This document shows positions 20,186 to 29,570 of a stretch of DNA of 64,000 nt, one piece after another. How positions within the stretch are numbered: position 1 is the stretch's first letter; the number at the start of each line of letters is the position of its first letter. Position numbers and translations under genes: made by a program. Origin of the DNA: Candidatus Nitrosocosmicus franklandus (lineage in GTDB: Archaea > Thermoproteota > Nitrososphaeria > Nitrososphaerales > Nitrososphaeraceae). The DNA lies in NCBI RefSeq assembly GCF_900696045.1, contig NZ_LR216287.1, positions 2,461,854 through 2,525,853 on the forward strand. The letters run 5' to 3'. The notes beneath the pieces were generated by a model that was given only the letters and a program-made list of their open reading frames with translations, was not told the DNA's origin and did not search any database.

Positions 20186-20812
20186 ATGTGGAACAGAAAT
20201 GCATTGGAGAATAGACGGACTATACACAATAGGAACAGAATTGTAAATAAAGAAACACTGTTCATTGTTACACTTGTGAGTATGTTTCTTATGGGTGCAA
20301 CAATTGTTTCTAACCCTGAATCCATATTTGCACAACACCATGGTGCCCCACCTCCGATGGCCACGTTGGGTGATCGAAACATCGCTATGAATCTCACTAT
20401 CGAACCAGAAGAAATAACCTCGGATCAAGATGCTCAATTGATACTGCAACTCACTGATGAAAATACAGGACAAATGATTCAGCATGTTACCTACAGATTA
20501 ACTATATCAAATGATGTACAGACGAAGCTCTCTGAATTCTTTCATTCGCATGAAGGTGATTTGACAATTTTGGTTCGAAATGGCAAATTACCCCAAGTAA
20601 ATGTTGGCGGAACCTTTGATGTACTTACCAATGCAATTGTTCCCGATCCAGCAGGAAAGATCGTTGTTAGCGGCCCATTGTTTTCAGAAGAGGGTAAGTA
20701 TGATATAGATGTAGAAGTTACAACACTAGATAATGATAAAACAGATCTGCAAGTTCCTTTAGCGTATCATTTTGTTACTAATAGTAGCAGTAGCAGTATC
20801 GGGTCAAATTAA
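20186..20812 (+). CDS. Secreted beta-sandwich protein paired with multicopper oxidase
   Basis: 208 residues. A signal peptide (FIVTLVSMFLMGATIVS, cleaved near IFAQ, about 51) is followed by HHGAPPPMATLGDRN and an all-beta domain with alternating hydrophobics and a SFHSHEGDL-like His-x-His (FFHSHEGD, about 115). This recalls the YtkA/CopC-type immunoglobulin-like folds found with copper proteins, by shape and not by a firm motif. The HH pair near the mature N-terminus could bind copper. The gene follows the oxidase by 13 bases, so a joint role outside the cell is likely. Confidence 0.65.
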   Translation: MWNRNALENRRTIHNRNRIVNKETLFIVTLVSMFLMGATIVSNPESIFAQHHGAPPPMATLGDRNIAMNLTIEPEEITSDQDAQLILQLTDENTGQMIQHVTYRLTISNDVQTKLSEFFHSHEGDLTILVRNGKLPQVNVGGTFDVLTNAIVPDPAGKIVVSGPLFSEEGKYDIDVEVTTLDNDKTDLQVPLAYHFVTNSSSSSIGSN

Positions 20813-21212
20813 TCTTTGGTGAAAATCAACCTATTTTTGTATCCATAGTATCCGTTAACAAATTTCCTCAAAAAACACAGATACATTATTTACAAATTTG
20901 TATAGAGTTGTGCAGCTTAGTCTCTTACATGTAGTCACTGCACTAATCACGACAAATTATACGAATGCGGCCACTCCTCTAATGTTATTATAGAAGATAG
21001 ATTTCATGAAAATCGTTACTCACTGTTCCTCTATTAGTTATTTTATAATTAAAGATATTCACAAATAGAATAGATGAATAATTAGAAAATATTAAAAATA
21101 TAAATAAAAAAAATGAAACAAAAAAGAAAAAATACCTCTCAAACCAAAGTCTTGAAGTGCTATAATACTTTTATGTAGCAAGATACCTACGAGCTACTCA
21201 GAGAAAGATGTA
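20813..21212. other. Intergenic, 0.4 kb
   Basis: AT-rich, with A-rich tracts near 21050-21130. It probably holds the terminator of the oxidase operon and the promoter of the stress-protein gene; neither is distinct. Confidence 0.35.
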
Positions 21213-21671
21213 ATGATACAAAAAATAATAGTAACAGATGATGGAACTGCAGTATCTGATAGGGCGATCGAAATGGCATTAGAAATAGCAAAGGGTTTAA
21301 GGGCTCATCTAATTTTACTACATATAATTGATCCGACTGAACATCCAGAATCTGCGTTATTTGAAAACGACAAGGAACTAATCGAAAAGGCAAAGCAAAT
21401 GAATCTCATAGAATCAAAGAAAGATACATGGGAAGAAAGAGTTAAACGGAAAATTCAAGAACTAAGTGAAAAAAAGATAGATTCAACGAGCGAATGTAGA
21501 ACAGGATCACCCGTAGAAAAAATCCTAAGCTTTGTAGACGATAATAAAGCAGATATGATTGTTATGGGCAGTGGTAAGAGACTAACAGGAGTGTCCAAAA
21601 TAAAAGCCTTGGGTAGTGTTACTAGAAAAGTTTCAGAAATGGCAAATTGCCCAGTATTGATTGTTCATTAG
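21213..21671 (+). CDS. Universal stress protein (UspA family)
   Basis: 152 residues, single domain. It begins with the usual beta strand (QKIIVTDDGTAVSDRAIEMA), and the C-terminal nucleotide-binding segment reads DMIVMGSGKRLTG followed by ALGSVTRKVSEMANCPVLIVH. The Gly-spacing resembles ATP-binding members though the loop is not canonical. Role: cytoplasmic stress response, mechanism unknown. Three other Usp domains occur in the window (51416 and two in 56194). Confidence 0.88.
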   Translation: MIQKIIVTDDGTAVSDRAIEMALEIAKGLRAHLILLHIIDPTEHPESALFENDKELIEKAKQMNLIESKKDTWEERVKRKIQELSEKKIDSTSECRTGSPVEKILSFVDDNKADMIVMGSGKRLTGVSKIKALGSVTRKVSEMANCPVLIVH

Positions 21672-21996
21672 CCTTTACTTAAAAACAAAGACATAACAAA
21701 TACATGATATTCTACTAAAGAGAATCGATATAGAAGATGAATATATTGTATAAATAGAACATCTAGGAACGACGTATTATATCAAATGTGTAGAAAAGCA
21801 ACGATGTTAACAAACAGGATTGCTATCCTTTTGAATGCGAATAATAATTTCATCCAATTTGGAAATATCGAAAAATATCTTACTAGCGATTTGTTCTTTA
21901 GAGTAATATAGGGATATGGAACGAATTTAATTAAAATATTCGGTGCATAAAATATACAAATCCGTACAAAAATTTAAACCAACACGAAGATCAGAA
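21672..21996. other. Intergenic up to IS6 copy 2
   Basis: Ends in GATCAGAA (21989-21996), the exact reverse complement of the 8 bases left of IS copy 1. No gene was seen. Confidence 0.4.
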
Positions 21997-22669
21997 GGCT
22001 CTGTTCACTTAATATGTTTTATTTCATTGTTATGATAGTCTACAAAGAGCCGCAGCCAATTCCGTACATGCTTTAACTTGCAATTCTTTATTCTACAAGG
22101 AAAGTAATCATCGAAACTTTCGGTTCTATCCTTTATGTATTGCATCTTTCTTTCGATTACACTTTTCTCGTAAGAGGAATGAATATGGTGATCGAGTTTG
22201 AGAAACTGACAAGCCATGGGATACCAAGTACCTCCATCATCAGTCGAAACTGGATGAATTCCATGAATCTTGACTAAATCTGAAATGAATCTTTCAGCTA
22301 CAAACATGTTTCTTTCTTTAGAGATAGACAGTGCGAGAATTTGCCTGTTTTCTGTCGGGTTCAGTTGCAACCCAGAGCCAGACAAACTCTGATCCCACAT
22401 TCAACATGGTCTCATCTATTATATACTCTAGAACTCTTCTTCTAGTTGACTTAGCTTTTGAGGCTCGTACTTTTGAATCCAATTCCAAATGGAAACGTGA
22501 TTTCTCTTGTATATCTGAGATAATCTTTCCGAGGCTTTCCTTAAGGATAGGCCTGAAAAGTACAAATGCAACCCATAATATACATACTTTGAAGGCGTTC
22601 TGTTTCTAGTAAGCATAAAAGAAATGGAATGCTTTCAAGCTATAGGCTTATCGTTAACTGAACAGAGCC
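21997..22669 (-). mobile_element. IS6-family insertion sequence, copy 2 (defective, 673 bp, inverted to copy 1)
   Basis: Same ends as copy 1, opposite orientation and the same length. It carries the same 1-base deletion and 4-base insertion. Flanks are GATCAGAA on the left and ATGTTGCT on the right. The left flank pairs (inverted) with copy 1's left flank; the right flank pairs (inverted) with copy 4's right flank AGCAACAT. It is thus a partner in two rearrangements. Confidence 0.92.
22005..22616 (-). pseudogene. IS6-family transposase, two frameshifts (copy 2)
   Basis: Pieces 22616-22428 and 22400-22005 correspond to the first 62 and last 131 residues of the transposase. The predicted peptides are identical to those of copy 1. 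The break positions are the same, so the defects predate the duplication that made copies 1 and 2. Confidence 0.88.
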
Positions 22670-22684
22670 ATGTTGCTCTTGCAC

Positions 22685-23131
22685 TTAAGCGTTTTTATAT
22701 AGTTTGCTTAATTTCAGTATCGATCCAGTCACCAGAACTTGTCTAACGTGAATACAGGAATCGGATTCGCAGGTCTCATAGACGGCATAGAACCCTGAAT
22801 TATTCAAATCGCTGTCAGGATATTCCTTTAACTTTACTCCAGCAGTTTTATTAAGCTTAGAGTCAATAAGGTAGATCGCATTGTTGGAAATATAGTCCTC
22901 AACAATATGGAGAGCATATATTTTTTCAAATCTATCTTTATTAACATGCGGCGATACCATAGTATTAACAAAATCAGCAATAGTTCGACGTTTCTTCTGC
23001 ACTAGAGATTTAAATTTATGATATACTTCATCTGCAATATTCAACGGTATGTAATCTTTTTTGTTTAGCAGATTTGTCTGACATGTTAAATGTATAAACT
23101 GTATAACCCCACCATTATAAACATAGTTCAT
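22685..23131 (-). CDS. Small protein with ribbon-helix-helix-like segment
   Basis: 148 residues from the ATG at 23131; the start is uncertain, since the coherent part begins near residue 26 (KDYIPLNIADEVYHKFKSL). That part followed by KRRTIADFVNTMVSPHV fits a strand-helix-helix DNA-binding unit like that of the 16795 gene. The C-terminal half has a small CESDSC pair and unknown fold. Its stop lies 16 bases from IS copy 2, but the frame is complete. Confidence 0.5.
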   Translation of the reverse strand: MNYVYNGGVIQFIHLTCQTNLLNKKDYIPLNIADEVYHKFKSLVQKKRRTIADFVNTMVSPHVNKDRFEKIYALHIVEDYISNNAIYLIDSKLNKTAGVKLKEYPDSDLNNSGFYAVYETCESDSCIHVRQVLVTGSILKLSKLYKNA

Positions 23132-23874
23132 ACTATTTTTGAATACTTACTAGGTAATTTGCATGCGATTTTTGTAAGTTTAGGTGAATATAATGATTTT
23201 TGTTTGTTTATGAATACAACCTGTGACTCAAAAATAGTATAAAGATTGATTGGTAGTTGAATGTCAGTCGTGGTAAAATGAATCAGAATATTGAATTTTA
23301 GTCGATCCTATCCATCTAGATAGTCACAAACTGAAAAGGCAATGTTCGCTTTTTTGGAATTCCAAGACATTGCAAACAGTTTTTCATGTTTTTTGTTTCT
23401 CCTAACATGGTAATCACTCCATGGTCGCGAATCATGATTTTCAGATTACACGGTTTGGAGACGTTCAAATCTCAATTTTTTTCATCAGTTACATATTTAA
23501 TCAAATCAATGAAAACACTACACGATCATGTTTTTGGATTTAGCATTCTGATCTTTAGGAAACTATTGTCTTGTACATCATTAGCTTGGAAAAGTCAAAA
23601 GATCTTCAATCATAAATAGAACCGTAGAAGAAACTAATTGTTCCAAAATTATTTCCTATAGTCCTTTCTATGTACAGGTTCATGCTGGAATATAAAAACT
23701 GAAGAGAATTCGCGGAAAAATCCGAAAAGGAGAAAGAGAAAAGGGTTGATAAAAATACTGAAAAACCAGATGTTCAGATTTTTAAATTATCCAGAACAAA
23801 GGTACACATAGAAGTTTAGAACAGAAAAATATACAATAAAAGTATTTTAGATATTTATATCCAGTTGACCTAAA
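23132..23874. other. Intergenic, 0.74 kb
   Basis: A 77-codon frame at 23386-23619 has no protein-like features. The TATA-like ATATTTATAT at 23851-23860 is the likely promoter of the next gene. Confidence 0.4.
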
Positions 23875-24396
23875 TTGAAACCATTGTCCAGTATAAAGAC
23901 TTTCAGCCTGGTGCTACTTGTTACGACTATAACATTAATGAGCATTTTAGAAGGGAAGAACAGTCCTTTTCATTTTAGTGCATTCGGCCAAGGAGCAGAA
24001 GAAGATTATAAAAAATATGACATAGTGCTGCTGAGTCATTCATATGTTGGTAATTTCTTTACTGATGAATTAATCGGAGAGATTTTGAATAATGGAACAG
24101 CGACTATAAAGGCGGTAGAGATGACTGCAATTTTTTATGACGAAGATGACGAGACTATTGGCAGCGCAGATAGTGGGACAAGTCCTTACACTATCAACCC
24201 AGGAGATACCGCCTCATTCACTATAGAGGTGTTCGACGAAGCAGTAAAGGCTAATGCTTCCAGTTACGATTTTACAGCAAAATGGAAGGATGAATTCTTA
24301 TCCAACAATTATTTTATAAGGTTGGCAGGAGGCGATATTTCAGATGATACTAGTAATGATGGAGATGATGAAGAGGAGGATGAAGAGGAAAGCTAG
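23875..24396 (+). CDS. Secreted FxLYD-like beta-sandwich protein with acidic tail
   Basis: 173 residues starting at TTG, 20 bases after a TATA-like element. The first ATG would fall inside the signal peptide (FSLVLLVTTITLMSILEG), so TTG is preferred. The mature part has VGEILNNGTATIKAVEMTAIFYDEDDETIGSA-type strands (split here: GEILNNGTATIKAVEMTAIF, then YDEDDETIG) and PYTINPGDTASFTIEVFD, which is how FxLYD domains read. The last 20 residues are nearly all Asp, Glu and Ser. Function unknown; it is exported. Confidence 0.7.
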   Translation: MKPLSSIKTFSLVLLVTTITLMSILEGKNSPFHFSAFGQGAEEDYKKYDIVLLSHSYVGNFFTDELIGEILNNGTATIKAVEMTAIFYDEDDETIGSADSGTSPYTINPGDTASFTIEVFDEAVKANASSYDFTAKWKDEFLSNNYFIRLAGGDISDDTSNDGDDEEEDEEES

Positions 24397-24810
24397 CAAA
24401 ATTCAATACATAGATAAATGAAGTATACAAACAAAATTCAAACTGATGCAAAAATATTAATCTATTCAGAATACCTGGGCTGCTTTCTCACTCCCTTTTT
24501 TTGAATTATTCCAGTTGCTTCATGGAATCAATGTAGTTACTCGAGTTTAACCTAGTGGATATTTCGATCATACACTTTGAAAATCAAGATATTTGGAATT
24601 GGTCATTTACTTGCAACACTCTATTTCTTTGTGGTAGAAAGATCGCAAGGTATTAGATAGTTTCGATTTACTTTGATTATCAGAAAATAAATTTATACCA
24701 ACATGTAAATCTGGTAGAAACCTTTACTTATTGTCTATTAACAAAGTATGTATTAGTCAAAGAATTGAATTTGTATCGGGATTATAAAAGATAATCTTAA
24801 GTAATATATA
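24397..24810. other. Intergenic, 0.4 kb
   Basis: ATTATAAAAG near 24781-24790, about 26 bases before the next ATG, is a clear TATA candidate. Nothing else was noted. Confidence 0.4.
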
Positions 24811-25035
24811 ATGAAAAATAATCTGCTTTTTGTAATACCTATTATCTCAATATTTTTGTTTTTGGCAACAACCATTGGATGGGCTCAAAGTATATATGCT
24901 CAAGGTGAAACCACTAAGAATAGTTTAGATACTGAAGTTAATTCAACATCCAAAAGCAAGAATATTTCGATCATAACTCCTTGGAATACTGGAAACTATG
25001 ACAGAAAGAATGGCGTTGGAAGCACATTTAACTGA
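24811..25035 (+). CDS. Small secreted protein
   Basis: 74 residues. A strong signal peptide (LLFVIPIISIFLFLATTIG) ends at SIYAQG, followed by only about 42 mature residues, hydrophilic and Asn/Ser/Thr-rich. The TATA element 26 bases upstream predicts a leaderless mRNA and supports expression. No known family. Confidence 0.5.
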   Translation: MKNNLLFVIPIISIFLFLATTIGWAQSIYAQGETTKNSLDTEVNSTSKSKNISIITPWNTGNYDRKNGVGSTFN

Positions 25036-25618
25036 TTGATTTTTTCAGGGTATCATTTCACTTGAGACTACCAAACATAAAATGCTGTATGGTAAGGCTT
25101 TAATTCTAAAGGGAGAAGTAGCTGATTATTTAATAATTGAAAAGCATGTTTAGTGAACCCAAGGATGGTGACTCTTTTTAGCTATGAGTAATGTTTGAGA
25201 AATTTGCAGGGAAAATCTAGGCCCCCATAAAGATCTTTTACAAACTACATAAAAGACTAGCGAATTTACTTGAAACATCATGAAAGGTCGTTTTATCGTC
25301 ATAATTTCTTGTCTCGTCTTGTAATTTCTACTCCATTTATTTGACTAGAATGAGTTTATCGTCATTTTCGATAAAAAAGAGACAAGAATTATCTCAGTGT
25401 AGTTCATATAATAGTCATCAGGTCAACAAAAGATATGATATCAAGAGAAGAATTGACAAAAGGGGAAATGTCGAATAGTTTACGTACTGTTTCAAAGGCT
25501 ATCATCTTATTGATATATGAAGTTATAACATGGATGACGAGATTAAATGTATATACTGAATTATCGATATAGTCGCAGAGATCGACTACAAAACATTTGT
25601 AATTCTAAATTTTAGTCC
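25036..25618. other. Intergenic, 0.58 kb
   Basis: AT-rich with no supported frame, RNA gene or repeat. Confidence 0.4.
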
Positions 25619-26221
25619 TTATCTAGTCTTTGGCTTGCGAAGCATAGGAATAATAGGAGGGAAATTGTTGACTTTTATTGTGCCTAGTACTTGGAAGCCA
25701 TGCCGCTCATACAAAGTTACATTTCTTGGATTTGATGATTCTAGATAGGCCAAAACATTTTCATTATCAAACTTATCAGTCGCGTATCTCAAAAGGATCG
25801 ACCCCAATCCCCTACCATGGTGAAGTGGATCAACACCAAGAAGTGGTAAATACCAATGAGGTTCGCTCGGATGGTAACTTCCCATTTTTTCAAATACTCG
25901 TGGTACTACATTCTGAACTTCCTCTGAAGTAGTTTCTTTTAACAATGCAAGCAGGGCTTCGACATCGGGTTCAACATTTGGTGGCAGCCAGAGAGCGGCG
26001 CCTGAATAATTTCCAACATATTGGGCGGCCTTGTTGACAAACGCCCTACCACCAAAGGCCTTTGCAAATTTAGAGAAATGTAAAATATATTTTTGCGGGT
26101 CTGGCCATACAGCCCGTGTAGCAGGATCAGTACCAAAGGCCAATTTTAAAGTGTCAAATAAAGCTTCTTGTTCAGACAAATTTGCAGTTTTGACTTGAAC
26201 ATTGGACATAGTAATATCCAA
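25619..26221 (-). CDS. GNAT-family N-acetyltransferase
   Basis: 200 residues. The acetyl-CoA loop is LLGVDPLHHGRGLGSILLRY (near residue 128), followed by ESSNPRNVTLYERHGF, the usual last strand-helix of the fold. Long N-terminal part with LAFGTDPATRAVWPDP, a layout common in bacterial GNATs of unknown substrate. Local GC looks higher than in neighbouring genes, which hints at transfer from another lineage. Internal ATG at 26209 is an alternative start. Confidence 0.85.
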   Translation of the reverse strand: MDITMSNVQVKTANLSEQEALFDTLKLAFGTDPATRAVWPDPQKYILHFSKFAKAFGGRAFVNKAAQYVGNYSGAALWLPPNVEPDVEALLALLKETTSEEVQNVVPRVFEKMGSYHPSEPHWYLPLLGVDPLHHGRGLGSILLRYATDKFDNENVLAYLESSNPRNVTLYERHGFQVLGTIKVNNFPPIIPMLRKPKTR

Positions 26222-26857
26222 AGAATAATCATGGTTATAACCTTTTATCGATGATCTATTCGTTAAAGCTTGGCAGATTCACGTATTTAGTAATAAGATG
26301 ATTTATTTCGGCCATATGAGTAGGTTTCATGATAGCCAACCACCAGTTTCCAGATAATAAGTTGCACGGACCGGTCAAATTTATCTCCCAGGTAAACTTA
26401 GAAGCAAATGATTGTAACAATATCCATGAGTACTAAAAAAACGCAACGTTAGATATCCAATACTCACCAATGACCTCACAAATTTTCCATTACACATAAA
26501 GAAGAGATATTTGTATTTCTGAGGCAAAAGACGTAATAATGTATTATTAACACATAGCATCCCGGTTGATGAGAATTGTTACGGTTATAAAGAAAATAAT
26601 GATCTGTTCTATAACCCACTTAAAAACCTTATATTAGTTTTACTATTCTTATTAAAAATAATATTCTGCAAAGTCACAACAATCAATTCACGATCAGATA
26701 TATTGTACATGTATTCTAGATATTTTCCTGTCTTTAGACTACCACGAAGTTTTAATCACCATAATTGAAAATCTTTAAATCAAAAATGCACTTACAAGAA
26801 TTATTGATATTCTATGGCAGGACAGAAGTTATCCCTCCATAGTGATGTGTTACTAAA
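26222..26857. other. Intergenic, 0.64 kb
   Basis: AT-rich. No gene, repeat or RNA was recognised. Confidence 0.4.
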
Positions 26858-27310
26858 TCAAGTTATAATTATAGCAATATTCTCTGAATAATTATTCGAA
26901 GTATTCATGCCATACACTCTCTTATGGATGTCATCACCATATACAACTTCCGCAACAAACCCCTTTCCAATTGGAACTTCCTTTGAGTCAAATACAAATT
27001 CAAAAGAGATTGTTTCCCCTAGAGGAAAATGTTGTGCCCCTAGTCCATCTACGGCTGGACTATCAATGATATTGACATATACTGTTCCATATTCATCGGT
27101 ATTCCCATTGTTTGTAACCTCGACATTTATTCTGAAAACCTGGCTACTCTGTGCTTTGACATGATCAATGAAATCGATTTCAGTAACAGAAAAAAGACCC
27201 AGTATCAATGCAATCAAGAAAATAGGGAAAAATATACTATTGCGGTATAAAGTTGTATTCAGATGAACAAGATAGTGTATGAATCTAGAATTACGATTAA
27301 CGTAACACAT
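26858..27310 (-). CDS. Secreted or anchored beta-sandwich protein (CARDB-like)
   Basis: 150 residues. One hydrophobic segment (IFFPIFLIALILGLFSV, about 26-42) then KAQSSQ, a likely cleavage or anchor boundary. The outer part (FRINVEVTNNGNTDEYGTVY, later FPLGETISFEFVFD) reads like the strand pattern of CARDB/Ig-like domains. Exported, role unknown. The N-terminal 25 residues are unusually long before the membrane segment, so the real start may be downstream. Confidence 0.6.
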   Translation of the reverse strand: MCYVNRNSRFIHYLVHLNTTLYRNSIFFPIFLIALILGLFSVTEIDFIDHVKAQSSQVFRINVEVTNNGNTDEYGTVYVNIIDSPAVDGLGAQHFPLGETISFEFVFDSKEVPIGKGFVAEVVYGDDIHKRVYGMNTSNNYSENIAIIIT

Positions 27311-28212
27311 GGTTACTTTTAACTAACCATATCTTTAACCCTTGTTTAAGAAACGACTAACTAATTCTTCAATAGGCAAAGATCAGAATGCTTTTACAAG
27401 AGATTCTCTAATCACTTTATAAACTCGATAGTATAGCCAGAAAAAATAATGAGAAACGAATGCCGACAATATCCTTGTCTTGTTCCCTAAAGATCTACTA
27501 TTAGAAAAAATCGTTTATGTGTCTTGACCTTTGAATATTTCTTCTAATTCGGATAACTTATAACACACTTCCCGCAAGTAATTGACCAACTTCCAAATCC
27601 GAGCTCTTCTATAGTGTCCAGCGATGTAGATCGATCAACTATTTTATCTCCCACTGTAGATGTAGACTAAAAATTATCCTTTTGGCCACATTTTGATCAT
27701 CCTATAACCATGACATGGCTAACCAAATCGCCTATTTTGCCAGTAAATGTCATACACATGTATCAGAAAAGACATCAGACCTGAGTTTTGTTTTCAGAAA
27801 TAATCATTCATTAGCAAATTTACCAGTGTATAAAATCATCAATATTCCGAGATTTATTGGGTTGATTCATGAAATGATTTTGTAGAAAAAGTAATCTTGC
27901 CTAATTATGAAGCATCATTTATTCATGACATAAATGGCAGAGAAATTTAGTTAGTAGTATGAGATGTGGGTTAGGAAATATCATCACGATAAAAGGTATT
28001 AAACATACGTGAGTAACCTATGTAGAAAATATCACAATATTGAGGTTTTAACCAAGAAACCGAATTCACAAATACAATAAAAAAGAAACAGTACTCGACA
28101 GATTAAGGGTTTGTTATTTCCGTCTCGAGGAATGAGTACCTATCTAATTCATTTAGACGAATACAATTGACAAAATGTGTTGTCAAATTAACCTATGCTT
28201 TTTTAGATACAT
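27311..28212. other. Intergenic, 0.9 kb
   Basis: AT-rich. Short coding-like stretches exist on the minus strand near 27545-27665 (ending in a Cys-pair peptide) but none has a convincing start. Confidence 0.35.
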
Positions 28213-28500
28213 ATGATAATAAATTGTATGAAAGATTTTGAAGAAATGACAGAAAAAGAGAAAGAAGACTTTCTAAAACAAGTTCAGAATCTTCCCGATA
28301 ATAAGGTAGAGGACTATGACTCATTTGATCTGCTGGCTCAATCATTCGATGAAATTTCAATGACTTGGACCGAGTCAATAAAAGAGTTTGAGACCCTCTA
28401 CCCAGAATATATTAAACCCGTGGAAAACAATCCTCAAAGAAAATACGAGTCCAAATGGATTGCTAGATTCAAGAAGAGATTTCATAGTCATAGTCGATAA
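28213..28500 (+). CDS. Small acidic-basic hypothetical protein
   Basis: 95 residues (or 90 from a second ATG at 28228). N-terminal half rich in Glu, Lys and Asp (KDFEEMTEKEKEDFLKQ), C-terminal tail basic (RFKKRFHSHSR). Soluble and helical, no motifs recognised. It precedes another small soluble gene by 170 bases. Confidence 0.5.
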   Translation: MIINCMKDFEEMTEKEKEDFLKQVQNLPDNKVEDYDSFDLLAQSFDEISMTWTESIKEFETLYPEYIKPVENNPQRKYESKWIARFKKRFHSHSR

Positions 28501-28670
28501 ATATCATGTTTGCAAATCCTCAGATTCAGATCAGTAATTAAATTGTTAAGTTAAACTTGTAAAATCTACTGTCACATCAAAGAATTGTGTTTCTTTCAAG
28601 CCGCCATTATCTCAGAAATTAGAATGAAGGCAATGTTTAATAGCCCTAAAATTCAATAATAGATTTTACC

Positions 28671-28907
28671 ATGCAAGATCTAGATGATTTTGCCAAATCC
28701 GATCTAGATAAATTGGAAAGACTGGCAGACAACTTTAGATGGATTTATAAACAACAAAACAATCTTAGGGGAAAGTACGATAACAACTATGTTGCAATAA
28801 AGGACAAAAAAATATTGGATAAAGATACAAATCTTGACAGATTGATGAAAAGACTAAATATAAGAAATTACGACGAATCTATTGCAATAGAATATATACA
28901 GAACTGA
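28671..28907 (+). CDS. DUF5678-like small protein
   Basis: 78 residues. The central pattern (N-F-R-W-I-Y, then LRGKYDNNYVAIKDKKIL and DRLMKRLN) resembles the DUF5678 layout, in which a short helix precedes a KY-x-x-x-YVA strand and a second helix. Such small proteins are frequent in archaea, often beside toxin-antitoxin or stress genes, but their function is not known. The match is by eye. Confidence 0.55.
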   Translation: MQDLDDFAKSDLDKLERLADNFRWIYKQQNNLRGKYDNNYVAIKDKKILDKDTNLDRLMKRLNIRNYDESIAIEYIQN

Positions 28908-29570
28908 CTGCCCCTCATATTCATTCCCAGCCAATAGAGTTGTCATCAAGAACAAGTAAAAATCATTGGGAAGGATCTTACCATCATTTTTTGTTCAAAA
29001 AAAATTCTTGACTTGAGGAATCTATTCTAGCTGAAGCGTTTTAGACATTGAAAAAGGGATGAATCTACCTTGTCTTACCAGAGTAATTAATGCATATACA
29101 GCAGGTACGTAAAAATAAATGGCCAAACTAAATTGAACATGTTTGAATTGGTTATCTAGGAATACTATTAAAATCGTATTGTTGCTTTTGATCTTTTTGG
29201 GTTTATCACACTTTGGATTCAAAATGAACATTAAAGTAAAAAGGCAAAAAGAACTATAAAACCCTCAAGATCGGGGAACACATTGTAATACAGAGAGTAG
29301 GAAAGCAAAACACCCTCAATCTCCAATAACGTAGCTAGATAATATTTTTAGGCAAACATGGGAGGTAACAAAATAACGATGTTATTCAAAAAGGTCCCAA
29401 CCCAGAATTGTCCAAATGGCATCAATACTACAGTATACTATTATTATATGTGATGGGTAAAGGGCAGGACTTGTTGGAATTTACAAGCACGTTTATAGAG
29501 TAATTTTATACACTGAAAGTAATAGTTACATAAATACTTTGGCTAGGTAATCTATGAGATATCATAAAAG
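28908..29570. other. Intergenic, 0.66 kb
   Basis: A 69-codon minus-strand frame (29022-29231) with mixed composition is not convincing. Nothing else was seen. Confidence 0.35.

Noticed and set aside
13650-22669. Composite transposon carrying a copper oxidase operon between two IS copies
   Set aside because: The 8-bp flanks do not match at the outer ends. The left outer flank of copy 1 matches the inner flank of copy 2 inverted, which points to an inversion and not to transposition of the whole unit.
23386-23619. 77-codon frame
   Set aside because: Odd composition with many Phe, Ser and Lys, no recognisable domain, in a gap of chance frames.
29022-29231. 69-codon minus-strand frame
   Set aside because: One hydrophobic stretch but no signal structure, family or promoter; it could be chance at this AT content.
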